DNA of 64,000 nucleotides, from the NCBI GenBank assembly GCA_011319805.1, contig SJRY01000062.1, positions 186,001 to 250,000 of the forward strand. The letters run 5' to 3'. This document shows, in pieces, positions 23,344 to 35,580 of the stretch. Source of the stretch: Macrocybe gigantea (Eukaryota; Basidiomycota; Agaricomycetes; Agaricales; Callistosporiaceae). Position numbers and translations under genes: made by a program. Under the pieces are notes generated by a model. It was not told the origin of the DNA. It did no database searches and was given only the letters and a program-made list of their open reading frames with translations. Within the stretch, counting starts at the first letter, position 1, and every line of letters begins with the position of its first letter.

Positions 23344-23801
23344 TCATGATGGGCATTGTAGCATTGTCCACGGAGCGTTTGAAAGCGGTGTGACAGTCGA
23401 GCGAGCACGAGGTGAGCGGAGTTTTGATCCCGCCGTACATATCGGGCAGCCCATGATAAACGCGTCGCTTGGGGTGCTGACGGTGCTGAGCGGGGATTGA
23501 ATCGGCAGACCAGGAATCGTGACTGATGTGACCGAAGAATTTTCAAACACTCCCCTTTTCTTCGTGTCCACGCTGGCATCGCTATTGCTAGTGTCCATCT
23601 GCATAAAATTACAGTTTCAGTACGTAGAACTATAGAGAAGAAGCATAGTTGTGTTCTGAAACAAGCCGGAGGTCCAACGGTGCCAGGAAGCACATTTCCG
23701 AGGCGGTTTTTCAAAAATTTTCAAACACCCCCCCGGGCATAGTATCTGCTTCATTCCCATCAAATGAGGAAACGTCATATACTAACCAATTCCTCAGCCA
23801 T
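23344..23801 (-). CDS. Possible small uncharacterised gene
   Basis: An ATG at 23604 opens 86 codons (MQMDTSNSDASVDTKKRGVF ... IMGCPICTAGSKLRSPRARS ... MLQCPS). An AG acceptor just before MDTSNSD and an upstream exon MAEEL from ATG 23801 with a GTTAGT donor would give a longer version, but that intron would be about 190 bp, long for this genome. No domain recognised. Confidence 0.3.
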
Positions 23802-23964
23802 CTTTGTGCGCCATTTATCTCCATTAGAAAACAAACGTATATTGCCACGGCCAGAAAATAAAATAATGACAGAAGCAGATATGGCCCCGTCCCGCCTAGA
23901 TTTTATAAGACTCATATGAAACAAATGACTCACAACGTGAAATCGTTATATACATTTTTTGTCC

Positions 23965-26193
23965 TCACTGCAGTGGTATTTGATTGCTGTCATCCATCGA
24001 CGGGATCCTGGGACGCGGTCGCCTCGCTCGTGAACGGGGAGACATGGGATGTATGGTGGTGATATTGCCCGAATCGTCCATGCGCGCTCTGTAGCATGCC
24101 GGCATAAATGTAGGAAAATGCGATTTGTTATCAGAAGAACCCACAGGGTCTCGTCAGCGTAAGCCGTGTAGTCTTTTACACGCATGTAAATCATGGGCAA
24201 GGCAGAGACCAACCCAGCTACGAGAAGCACCCAGGTGGAGAGGAAAACATTCATGAACCTTGAGCACCAGAGATGCGTCAGCAAGATGTTGGAGACTTGG
24301 CCGCCTCAACAATTCATCACTCACGGGATTTTGGTAGCATCTGCGCGCCATACCCCGGCTCCACCAGCCGATTGGAAGGACTTGTCTGCAATGCCCTGTT
24401 ATCATCGTCTATCCACGAGGAGCCGATGGTGTGACTCACAGAAACCCGCAAAGTGCGCCAGTTTGCCAGGGTCATTAGACATTGCACCCATTATCCAATA
24501 GGCGGTCGTCTGCCACATAGCGTCAAGTATCCCGCAAACGACGTAGAAAAATATTCGCCCGATGTATGCGTGTTCGAAAATGTCCATTTTCTCTGCGTCA
24601 GGGGCAATCGACTGACGAGTGTAATCCCTGACATAGCGAATAATTAGAAGCCAACAATGGTCTCCAGCGTTACCGCTGACCGTTGGTAAAAATAACCCCA
24701 GACATGTACGATAAACACCATGACGAATAAAATTGACCACCCAGTAAATGCTCGCGTGCGGCGAGAAATTGAGGTTTGATCGAGGAGAAATCCTATGGAG
24801 ATGGCACCCAAGATTTGCGCCATCCAATACACTAAATTATTGAGGGAGCGTGCACGGATATTGAACAGTGCATTGTTATATTCATTAAATTCTGGGATAG
24901 CGATGCGTGTGGTCAGCTTTGGCAAGTGCGATGAAGGGAAATGACATGAATACTGACGCCATGTGTAGAACCAGTTGGAGGCAAAGAACATGGGAAATAG
25001 CAATATGATCATGGGGTCCGTCCTCAACGTGACCCAGAGGCCATAAATCTCGACCTTCCAGGAAGGGTGTCGCATGGCGGTGACCTTGGTTCCATCTATC
25101 CGAATCATGTCGTTGGGATTGACCATAAATAAGGGTATGAGCACTCCTGTGAATGTGAGCACGAGGAAGACGATCTACAACGCGTCAAGAATAACCAGGA
25201 TTAAATGACTGCATGACATAGAAAGCACGTACATAGGTGCCGTTTCCGACTGCATTCACTCCATCAGTAAGCCAGCAAACTGAGGGGTGTACGAAGATGA
25301 ATCCCCACCGGAATTAGCCTGATTTCGTTAATCGCCTCAGTTGGCAGTCAGCCGAAATGAGATTTGACCTACTGTCGAGTGAAAGTTTTGACCCAACGAC
25401 ACGGAAGCACCCACGACTGCTCCCATATTGAATATTGCCCAGAAGACAGCAATGTATTTTCCCTTTTGCGACTCCGTCGGATAAGCGAGCATGAGTGACC
25501 CCTGAGCGGTCCAAAGCAAGCCAGCACAGAGACCGAGTACGGAGCCTGCAGCAATAACGAAGCCACCAGCGTTTGGATGAATATTCATAGTCCTGTCAAG
25601 CACCGTGCTTAGCCGACACCGAAAAGATTCAAGAAAGGAGACCCAGCGCACAGGAAAGATCCGATGTAGATGGCATATCCTGTACTTCCTAATAACAGCG
25701 CATGTTTGGCACCGATTTTATTTGTGACTGAGCTGCAGGGATGACAGACGTGGTTTCAGCCCTCCGATAACGGATTTTCGGGGGGTTCATGACGAACCCT
25801 GAGAAGAATGCGCCGATGGCAAAGGTTGAATAAAGGGCGGTATTGGCATTGGCGCTTACAGTGGAGTCGAACTGCCCTGCGGCGCCGAGTCCATTCAAGG
25901 CATTAAAAAGGCCTGCGGACGAAAGAATGAGAGGCCATTACAACGAGGCAGTGAACAGTCAGACGGACCTGGACACATGAAGCAGATGAAGGCAAGCAGT
26001 ATAACCTGGTAGAGAGACACATTGAAGGCTGGCACGCCCTTTCTCGCCCGACAAAACTAACCTGGGTGAGAGGGTGGCAGTATATTCCCTTGAAACCCCT
26101 TGGTCGAGGATGTGTGTTGTGGTCTGAGCCGCTTTCACTGAGGATAAGGCTGCCATCTTGGCTGCCATAGCCTTTCTCCCTCGAATCTGCCAT
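23965..26193 (-). CDS. UNC93-like major facilitator transporter, copy 2
   Basis: Paralogue of the gene at 19799-21958. ATG 26193 starts MADSREKGYGSQDGSLILSE. Shared segments include NIHPNAGGFVIAAGSVLGLC, LLWTAQGSLMLAYPTESQKG, NPNDMIRIDGTKVTAMRHPS, SLNNLVYWMAQILGAISIGF and CGILDAMWQTTAYWIMGAMS. The last intron joins DETL to ARMDDSGNITTIHPMSPRSR, ending NQIPLQ at the TGA at 23965. The N- and C-terminal tails differ clearly from copy 1 while the membrane core is highly similar, which fits tandem duplication followed by divergence of the tails. Substrate unknown. Confidence 0.82.
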
Positions 26194-26917
26194 GGCGCAA
26201 GGGCAGGAGGATGTAATATGACGGCGAGATCAGGGGAGAGAGAAGACTAGCATGGAAATCGACAAAGAAGTCTGGGGGCAGCCCTGTACATATGAACTCG
26301 GAGTACTTATCGCCCATCGTCAGGCAGGGTCAACAAGGAATCTCTCAAGAGGGAAAGGAGAGGGGCACCTGATCTTGCCGTGTCTCGAGTTCTTTTTCCA
26401 GAACCGGTTTAGAGTTGCAGCAAGCGAAGAGAACTAGGAGCGCGCTGAATAGTATGTCCAGAGTATATGAGGGGGTTCTTGATCATATCATTCGGGCAGA
26501 TCAAGGGCCCAACTCCCGAGCAAGACGAGCTCTGGTCACTTGAAGCTCTTACTCATGGTCGCACGGCTTGTCAAATCGCGCTGCTGCATCATATGACATG
26601 TGCTGTCGTTATGAAGTCCCAGGGACCGTTGCTCGAATCTCCTCATCTTAGTGATGCCAGTTGCGTTGCGATGTGACACTGGGCAGTCATCTCACCAACA
26701 AGTCATTAAACTTTTTAGTATCGTACCTAGTGTGAAATTAGGTCCACTCGGGAACTCAATCGACCATTGGACATCCTGAAAGGTGGTGGAATATGTAGAG
26801 AGCCTGATATCCTGACCGCTAGTTCTTGATGACAAAAAGGAGACTGTCCACGAGGCAGCCGTGTTAACAGCACCATACACTCTCTCCACACCCTCTTCCA
26901 TATCTCGAACCTTTCCC
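26194..26917. other. Divergent intergenic region
   Basis: Shared upstream region of UNC93-like copy 2 and the ArfGAP gene. I found no coding exon or RNA gene here. Confidence 0.5.
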
Positions 26918-28350
26918 ATGGCACGGCATCAGGACAAGGCCACGACCGAAAAGTTTGCGAAGATCCTTCGGGAGATGATCAAGCGGCCAGAGAACAAGGT
27001 ATGTGCAGATTGCAAGAGGAACGGTGCGCATCGATACACGTATTCGTTCTCGCGCTCTCCTCCTCATCCTCTTTTTAAGATCCCCGATGGGCTTCCTGGA
27101 ATATGTGGGTCTGAATCGTAGTACATCGTCCATGTTCCTGACAGCAAAGTATTTCAGAGGCGTATTTCTCTGCATCCGTTGCTCGGGTACTCATCGTGGA
27201 ATGGGCACACACATCAGCAAGGTCAAATCGGTCGACCTGGATGTCTGGACACCTGAGCAGATGGAGGTCGGTTTTTCAGCATGCTCGCCTGGATCAAATT
27301 GATGTGGGTTTCATAGTCGATACAGAAATGGGGAAATTATCGTGCAAATTTGTATTGGGAAGCTCGTCTAAAGCCGGGTCACATACCACCAGAGCAGTGC
27401 GTACAGTTCGATTGGTTCTCGGTGGAAAGTCGCTTACTGTTTCGCTTGCCTTGAAAAGCAAAATGGAATCTTTTATTCGGTCCAAGTACGAGTCAAGACG
27501 TTGGGCGTTGGAGGGTCCACCTCCTGCTGACCCCTCTGTACTGGAAAATGGGTCATCAGCCGCCCCTTCTCAACAACCACAAGCCCAGCAAGAGACGCCT
27601 CCCCAAGCATCGACATCATCCAGATCGGCTCACACTCCATCCAACGCCCTCTCCGGTCCATCTCTCGCTCCGACTGCAGCCTCCCGCCAGCCAGCTGGGC
27701 ACCAACTCATCTCCGCTAACTACACGAATACACAGCGTCAAACGCGTACCAATCCTACAATGCAACAGACAGCGGCACAGCCTGCAGCCCCTCAACCTGC
27801 TCAGCCGTCCATAGCCAACGATATTTTCAATCTAGACTTCCGAGCCCCACCAGTTGAAACCCCTGCGGCAGGTATGGCATCAGAAGAGCCACCAAAGAAG
27901 GACGTCAAGCAAGACATCCTCTCGTTGTTCTCAACGCCGTCTCCTGCAACACAGCCAGCCCCGCCTTTTGGCCAGTTTGGTTATCAGCAATCACCTTGGG
28001 CGGGCGCGCCAACCCAGCAACAGCCCGTGGCACAGATGCAAATGCCTGTCCAGACCAGCATGATAGGCAACAGTGGCGCTGGTGCCTGGGGTATCAGCTC
28101 TGGTTGGACAGGTGCCTCCGCAGCAACCACCATCCCCGCCACCCAAGCAAATGTATGGGGAGGGATGGCAACGACGACGTCCACCCAACCACTCCCACAG
28201 CATCAGGGAAGCCTTTTCAACACAAGCGATATCTGGGGTGGCTCGACGGCCACTACAACGCCCCAAACGCAAGGACTATCTGCAACTCCGGCTGCTACCC
28301 AGGCTCAAAAGGACGACGTATTCGGGGACATATGGGGAGGATTCAAATGA
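26918..28350 (+). CDS. AGE2: Arf GTPase-activating protein, Age2/SMAP type
   Basis: Stimulates GTP hydrolysis on Arf in Golgi/endosome vesicle traffic. ATG 26918 gives [20 protein letters not shown]. The zinc finger is assembled across introns: [10 protein letters not shown], then DPRWASWNI, then [20 protein letters not shown] (C-x2-C-x16-C-x2-C pattern). [16 protein letters not shown] is followed, after an intron, by [20 protein letters not shown], then [15 protein letters not shown]. The remaining half is low-complexity Q/A/P/T, ending with three W-G-G repeats such as NTSDIWGGS and [12 protein letters not shown], which may be coat- or clathrin-adaptor-binding. Stop 28348-28350. Confidence 0.9.
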
Positions 28351-28479
28351 ATTATGGCTAGCAGTCTTGCAGACGAGTCGCTAATGAAGCTGTGTCTGAA
28401 GCATTTCTACTTGACAGAGCACACAGTAGGTTGGTTGTAGATCATGCTAGAATTACATATATACCAAATTTGAACACGT

Positions 28480-31199
28480 TCACTTGTTCAGTCCCAGGTC
28501 CTGTCGTCGAGTGCTTCAATGTGATGGTGGAGAGGTAGACTATTTTGATCGATACTGACCTTTTCAATCATTTTTCTTGCGATAGGGTGGAAGGCGTCCT
28601 TCGATTTGTTGAACGTACTGATGGCCAGATCCTTATCGACTTTAGCCACGTCTCTGAAAATCGGTCTACAGAATTTCATTCGACCCTTGACAACGCCGGA
28701 ACCATCGTCACCGACGACCCATTTCGCAGCTTCTGGCGCAAACGCCTTTGCCGCATCGGACGTCGGCTCAGAGAGTGCCACCTCATAAAATCTGAGTCGG
28801 ATTTCTGCGTTTTCGGTACCGGAGAAGCCGTAGAGATTTCCAAGGTAAGCGACGTGAGCCGATGGAAGAGGTTTATATTCGGAATGCAAGCGCTCCAAGA
28901 ATACCACTGAAGAAGAGATCATTTCCCGATCGTGAACAGGTGATATCCACGCTACACACCTTTTTGATTAGAGTCGAAGCCTTTCATGTCTGACTCTTCA
29001 AAGTCAAGCTGGGGAACCTCCTGATCGCGTGAAGCATCCCATCGAGCTGCCAGTGCATATGCGGCTTCTGCCAGAGAAAGATCGTACTTGTTCTCCACAG
29101 GAAGCTTAAGGCCCTCGCCATAGAACCAAGCCTGCGGAGAGCTAGTGAGATAGGTGAAGACATCACTAAAATGACAATTATCACATTCCAGTCGACGCTA
29201 TCCAGAGCCTTGATTTTCTCAGCGTCGCCTTGTTTCTGAAAGTAACCATACAAATGGTCCTTCCACTGCTCAGTTGTGATGCTCTGTCCCATGAAAGTCT
29301 TCACGTAGTCCCTGACATATGACAAGAACTCTTTTAGTCCGCCGAGAGTTCGCTCTGTCAAACGGGCATCAAACTGATTAAGCAGCTCTCTAGACGGATT
29401 GAGAGACAAACAAACCGAGGTACAGGAGGAAATTAGCGCCCTTTTCATAAGGAATGCTGCTATATGCATCGTCCGGATCTTCTCCTACTGCAAATTCTAT
29501 GACGAGCCTTTGGTACTTTGGACGATCGGCATATTCCTTCAGGGCGTCGTCCAGCGCCTTTTTTCCGATCACGAACGAGAAATCACGGTGAGCCGAATCG
29601 TGCAATTTTTCCTGCAAGACCCGCTCCATGTATGTGGTCCAACCCTCATTCAACCAGAAGTGTGAAGCATTTGCGTGTCTGCAGCAAACCGCATGTCACA
29701 GACAGACAAGGGGGCACTACTGAGAAAGAGAAACATACGTCACTCCGTTTCCGAACCAAGAATGCGTCAACTCGTGGACGACAACGTCGACAAGCGCGCG
29801 GTCTCCAGTAACGAGAGCTGTCCACATGGGTAAACTACCTTGCTGTAGCAGTGAATGGAAAATAATCACTTGGCGTTAGGAAGGAGAGGCAAGCGTTTTC
29901 CTGATGGGTGGTTAAAATGACCAGAATTGCGTACGGAAGGTCGACAACACATACCATGCCACCAAAAGGGAAGGAAGGCGGAAGCACCAAGAGGTCATAT
30001 ACGCCGAACCTATAGGGCATAACAATCTCCTCTTCTTTAGCCAAGAATCTGGCATACTGATCAGATCAAGGAACAGATGTAGGTTGCACCCCAGCCATGT
30101 ACTTTCTGGTATCCTCGCTGAACTCCCAGTAGGCCTTCTCTAGTAATTCAGGTTCCGTCCATATACCGCTTGACCATTGTTCATTGCCATGTTGAGGGAA
30201 TGCTTTGTACCTCAAGTTTCCCGCCGCTATCGCAAGCAGATAAGAAGGAATGGGGATGGGCTAATGTAGCCAGATTTTGGTTAGTAACGCCTCTAGCGGC
30301 CTTGGGTTGATTAGTACGGACCTGATCATAAGTGTATGTCACGAGGTCCTTTCCGATGACTGTCCCAGCGTGCACAGGGCCGTCTGAAGGTGGGCTCACT
30401 CGAATTGCAGACAAAAGAACGGGAAGAACAGATGTGACTCTCGCGGAGTATTTCTAAAAAAAAATTGGCATGGTCAGAAGTCAACCATACCGCGTGCGGA
30501 TTTCGAGCCAGTGTGCATACAATCTTGACAGAAGGAGTGTCTGTATGAAGAAATGAAATGAATGCCTGTGAAACACGGAATCTCATTCAGCCTACCTTGA
30601 AGAGGCGCAAGGGCACGCGCATATATTGGCTGACATTGACTGAAAAGATAAGGATATTTCTTTCCTTGGGTCTGCCTATAGTAGTTTCCCGGTCATCGAT
30701 GAGATCCATAGCGATAACGATGCTTTCGCACTCTTTACTGAGCCATTGAAGAGCGATGCTGTTCTTCGTGGTGCTATATTCGATCTGAACTTGCACCTGC
30801 GATCCCGACTTCAGATTCGGAGGCAGTTCGATGTGGAGGCCGATCCCATGACAGGATGCTTGTCTCCGAGATGAAACTGTGGCGAAACGAGACGGATTCG
30901 ATTGAGATGTCAGACAGGTGAGAAACCGTCCACGCCTGCCTTGGCCGCTTCGCTTGCGATCTCGACATTCTTGACGTCCAAATCCAAAGTGTCCAGGCTA
31001 ATATTGGATTTACAACTCTGCTCGAGCGATTGCAATGCGGGACAACGGACATCACCTCGCTGACATTGTCCTTGTTCACGGACAAACTGTGGACGATCGA
31101 ACCGCTGATGACCTGAGCGTCGAAGTCGACAATCCAGTCCAGGGAAACGTGTTCAGTGACGATATCTAGGTAGTTGGCCTGAGTTGTAGGGTCGGACAT
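28480..31199 (-). CDS. Leukotriene A4 hydrolase-like aminopeptidase (M1 family)
   Basis: Zinc aminopeptidase with probable epoxide hydrolase activity, cytosolic/nuclear, equivalent to yeast Lap2 (YNL045w). ATG 31199 gives MSDPTTQANYLDIVTEHVSL. The exopeptidase motif is FPFGGM|EN, split by an intron. The zinc site is HELTHSWFGNGVT then HANASHFWLNEG, giving HExxH-x18-E. YDLLVLPPSFPFGGM, DDAYSSIPYEKG and SITTEQWKDHLYGYFQKQGD are family signatures. The C-terminal helical domain includes AEIRLRFYEVAL and VKGRMKFCRPIFRDVAK. A 59-bp last intron joins MIEK to DLGLNK and TGA at 28480; without it the frame would run on to a spurious tail. Confidence 0.9.
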
Positions 31200-32251
31200 C
31201 GATGAAGAGATAGATAGTGTGAAGGTTCAATTAACGCGACAGACTTAATGGATGCCTGATCTGCCGGCGTCCGGCATCGAGATGCATCATCATTCCAAAT
31301 GCATTCCGTTACCTCCCTTCCTCAGGTCGACACGTTCGACGGGAAAAAAAAAAGAAAAGAGCAATATATACACTTGTAGTTTCACGTATTGCCAGGATGA
31401 GGTCTTGAGATAGACAGAGAAACAGAGAGGAGAATGTCGTTTATGTACTTTGCAGCATAATTAAAGGGAGACAAAAAGAAGGTAAGGACGAGAAGCGACC
31501 GGCAAAAAGAAATGACAGGATATGATAATTTGACACGAAGGGAAGGTGCGGTGGCCTAGAACGAGGGGAATACGGGTGAAGATGGTAAGGTCAGGGCGTT
31601 GCAGGTATAAAAAAACACAGCACTTGAGAAGAAGATATAGTGAGAAACAAGAACGCCACATTGGTGAGAGGGCTAGCTGGATGATTGACTGGGAGAGATG
31701 AAGACAGACAGTATGGACGCGAAGAAAACAAAAAAAAAGAAAGACAAAAGATAGGCATTTGTTGAGAATTTAATGGATGGATGAATGGGGTGGGAGACGG
31801 GGAGTTATGCATGTATATAATGCTGCTTTAGGTCATTCGAGAGGATGGAAGCTGTCGAAAAAAGAGTGGAGAGGAAAAATGAAAGGAATTGTCCGTCCGA
31901 GCCGTTTGCAAAGGGATGACACGACGAAGGGAAAGCGAAAAGAACTTGCAAAAAGCCGAGCAGGCAACAGCCACGTGACTGGATCATGGAACCGATTGTA
32001 TGGCGGAGGATAATTTCCAGTTGCATTCCAAATCAAGGACGCCAGACCATTGAGTGACCACTATACGCTGGATATAGCTGATAATGGTAACGGCGTATGA
32101 TCGCTCACAAACGGGGTCCCTGAAGCTTTTGGTGAGACGCATGAAAAAGCGATCTCGCAGTGAAGAGGAAAAAAAAAGTCCATCGACGAAAAGAGAAGGG
32201 AAAAATAAAGAGTGAGCTGGGGACAGAGGTCCACTTGCGTTGCTCCATAAT
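31200..32251. other. Kilobase gap, purine-rich
   Basis: Upstream region of the aminopeptidase gene and 3' region of the next minus-strand gene. The plus strand is strongly A/G rich with several poly-A runs. One CACGTGA element sits at 31972-31978. No exon recognised. Confidence 0.45.
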
Positions 32252-35200
32252 TCAGACAAAAAATTGGGTGCTAGAAAAACCAATCAGCGGGGCAAACACG
32301 AGAGGCCAGAACGTTGACTGACTGGATCCGACTGGCAGCATGCACTTCCATTTCCTCCATTTTGTAGGAATTAAGTTCCTCCTTGATCCTCTGCGCCAAA
32401 GCCGGCGTTAATCGACTCCAGGTAGCGGGCTCGCTTCTTCGATCGTAGACGGTGGACGAGAAGGTGTCGTAGACTGAAAGATTGTTAGCGAACGTCAGCT
32501 TCTTGTATGGCGCTGTTGCTGATCGATGCGTCAGCGTGACCGGAGTCGTTCCAGAGTGGGACAGGACGGGCATGGAGGAATTCGGGTGGCTGAAGATAGT
32601 GTTGGTCTTTTCCGGGTGCGACGCCGACCCATTGCTCGTCGAGTCCAGGGATATCGTCGTCGAGGAATCAAACGAGAGAGGGGGGAGCGAAGGCGCAGAC
32701 TCGATGCCTTGGCTCACATGGGAATGCCTGTGAAGGCCGTCGATGTGATCTGGATCTGGCGATGGAATGCGGGCCAATGGGCCCAACTCGGAGATGGGCC
32801 CGGGATGGGAGTTGTAAGAATTGGAACGTAAACGGGTGGTGGGGTTAGGCTGTTCAGCGAGGTACGCGCTCTGATTGTAAGACTCCGCATCTGCGCAGGA
32901 ATTAAAGAGAATGAGTATGCTGGGTCAGCAATGCCGAGACCGCAGGCAGAGAGACAAGCGTGAACGCACATTTTAATATGCCTTTCATCGGCCGCCTTGT
33001 CTTTTCTATGCTCCTCCGAACGTCTATAGCCCAAGGCTCGACCTCTTCTTCGTAGGCGTCGTCATCCAGACTGACCCGTTCCAGCCCAACCCTGATCGTG
33101 GTATCTTCGTCACCGTCACCCTCCCAATCTTCGTCATCGTCCCAACCGTCCGCGTTGTAGTGCTGCCCAGGCTGCTGCGGCTCGTAATGGCCCTCATCGC
33201 TCTCATCCTCATCGTCCTCCACCAGCACTCGCGTGCCGTCCTCGTTGACCCTCATGTTGCCGCCTTTCACGGGAGAGACGGACCCCTGCCTGGTCGTGGT
33301 ATTTCTCTCCCAGGTAGGTACGCCCGATCCGTTGACACCGTTGGCAGTCGGACTGGCGGGCGATGCTGTCGCATTGGCGGAAGCACCAGTTGTAGTGGCG
33401 GTGACAGCAGCGGCTGCTGCTGCTGCTGCTTCTTGCTGAGCCTTGGCTCTTGCGGCGGCCTCGGCATTGCTCTTGAGGGTATGCTGGCGGGCCAACTTGG
33501 CGGCTGGACTCAGGCCATGCATGTCCGCACCCCAATCGCCAGTGCTGGAGCGATCAAGCTCAGCCGTGACGTGCGACACGCTGGCTTCACTGGCCTCTCC
33601 CTTAGAGCCACCCTTTTTGCCGTCCTTCTTTTTCTTATCCTTATCTTTAAATAAAGACGCAATGCCAGCCAGTGAATTGCGTCGAGCGAGGCGGCCCATG
33701 GAACCGAGTTTCCTGATCATGACGCTTGCGCTGCTTACAGTCGAAGAAAGGGAGATGTTGTCCGTGCTTGCGTTGAGCCTTGAATTGAACAACGACGCAG
33801 CGCGACCTCTCTTTTTCGTCGTCTGCCCTGTTATCGTCGAGGAGGCGTCGTCAAGACCTTCCACTGAGCTCCTGCCCGCCGACGCCGTGCTGCCTCCTGA
33901 TTTGTCAATCGCACTGATAAGCGCAGGGGTCTTGGCTTTGAGCTTGTTGGGGCTGGCAGAAGCCTTGATAGACTCGTCATCGTCCGCCACGTCCTCTTTG
34001 AGAGACTGGGTGGGGTTGAAGGACAGCGCCCGTCGGAGGCGGCCCTTGAGACCGCCACTTCGAAGGTGGCTGGACGCAGGTGCAGGGTCCAATAGATCGC
34101 TATCATCTCGGGACATGCGCTTCTCCGCGGCGGTAAAGTTGCCTTGCGACAAAGGGGAGGGACGCGCCGGGCGAGGAATGGGCGCTGCAAGAGTAGAAGC
34201 AGAGCTAGACGGGGTGGAGGAAGCTGCCGTGGAGGCCGAGGGCCTCGCAGAGGTGGCGGTAGAACTCGACGAGGACGAGGAAGAATTGCGGTGGTGAGGT
34301 ATGCGTAGCTGACCGGCGGCTGTGGTTCCGGATGGGGAGGGTGGGGCAGGGGAGCTTCTGTTGGTGGTGGGGCCAGAGGGAGGACCAGATCTGCTACGGA
34401 CGCTTCCATTCGCCGACGGGTTGTTATGCCCGCTATGTCCACTTTGGTTGCTGTTTGTCCTCTGGCGGTGACTGCCTGAAGAATTGACAGACGACGTGGA
34501 ACCTGATGCCTCTGGACGCGCGTAGGGCGGATGGGGAACGTTCGGGGGACCAGGACGCCAATCGGACCCGTCTTGCGAGTGCTGCTGTTGCTGCGGTCGC
34601 GTGGGGCGTCGATACGGATGGAAGCCAGGATACTGTTGTTGTTGCTGCTGCTGGTGGTCGCCGGGGTTATTGCCTCTGTGGTCGCGATGAGGAGGGGGCG
34701 TTCCGCTTGGAAAAGGATTGTAGATGGACGAAAGCTGGTTCTGGGCGAAGTAGTCGTTGGGCGGCTGGGAATTGGGCGGGTTCCGTTGATGTTGGTTGGG
34801 CATAGCTGGAAAACCGTGTTGTGCGTTGAACATCATCTGCTGGTAAGCCCATTGTGCGAGCTGGGCGTTGGCAGCATCGTAAAAGGGACCTTGCGGGGGT
34901 ATTTGGGTAGGATAAGGTTGTGGGGACTGTTGTTGCTGGTGGTTTTGATAGAAGGAAGGGTAAAACGGTGCGGCCGAGATGGATGGTGTCCAGCTGCCTT
35001 GCGGCTGCTGCTGGATGGGGAACGAATACGGAAACTGTTGGTGTTGATGATGTGGTTGTTGTTGCTGCTGCTGCTGGGACTGTTGAGGTTGCTGGGATGG
35101 TTGTTGCAGCGGCTGATGCTGCTGCTGCGCTGGATGGGACTGGGTGTGATGGTGATGTGAAGGGTCGTTTGTAGGGGACGAGGGCTGTTTGTTAGTGGTC

Positions 35201-35283
35201 GTGGGGTTCGTGGCTGGGACATCCATTGGGGAATCTCTGGAGGGGTAAAGCTGCTGCCAGTCTGGGGGAACGAGAACGGCCAT
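32252..35283 (-). CDS. Large low-complexity protein with a PP1-docking-like KGILK motif
   Basis: About 950 residues from ATG 35283 (MAVLVPPDWQQLYPSRDSPM). The first half is Q/P/N/S rich with polyQ runs and polyserine. A middle part contains LKGRLRRALSFNPTQSLKED and MIRKLGSMGRLARRNSLAGI, then SLFKDKDKKKKDGKKGG. Near the C-terminus RRPMKGILK resembles the SILK-type docking site for protein phosphatase 1. An intron then joins LK to YAESYNQSAYLAEQPNPTTR. The end is SYKMEEMEVHAASRI, then a 52-bp intron (GTCAGT...TTCTAG) to HTQFFV and TGA at 32252. It may be a polarity scaffold of the kind represented by yeast Bni4, but there is no proven homology. Confidence 0.72.
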
Positions 35284-35580
35284 GGACCTGCGAAATCACA
35301 ACCAGGAAGCGAGCCGACCGTGGCGCAATGCCTGTGGGAAAAGCTGCCTGTCAAGAAGGATTGAATGACGAGAGGGAAGCAGGAGAGACAAATACCACGC
35401 TGAACGACGAAGGAGGGTGATCTCGTCGATGAGGACGACGACGGGGAGAGATGAAAGAGCAGGACTGTGGATGCTGGCAACAACGTCGAAAGCCAAATCT
35501 GTTGCAATCACTCCGCCACAATCAAAATAAATTCAAGCAACTTCACGTGCGTGCAACCCCAGGTATACAAAAGATAATGA

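Larger units (their letters stand above)
21959..23964. other. Two-kilobase gap between the UNC93-like copies
   Basis: Contains the promoter of copy 1 and the 3' region of copy 2. Two protein-like minus-strand segments are listed separately. A homopolymeric G run lies near 23070 and an imperfect repeat of the string ATTTTCAAACACTC/CC occurs near 23539 and 23717. No complete gene was recognised. Confidence 0.4.

Noticed and set aside
28480..28560. Tail HHHIEALDDRTWD as the C-terminus of the leukotriene-hydrolase-like protein
   Set aside because: A 59-bp intron gives DLGLNK instead, which fits the end of this family.
33443..34297. 284-codon plus-strand frame, and several other long plus-strand frames across 33100-35200
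   Set aside because: These lie antisense to the low-complexity Q/S/A-rich gene; their long openness follows from its repetitive codons, and they lack introns or domains.
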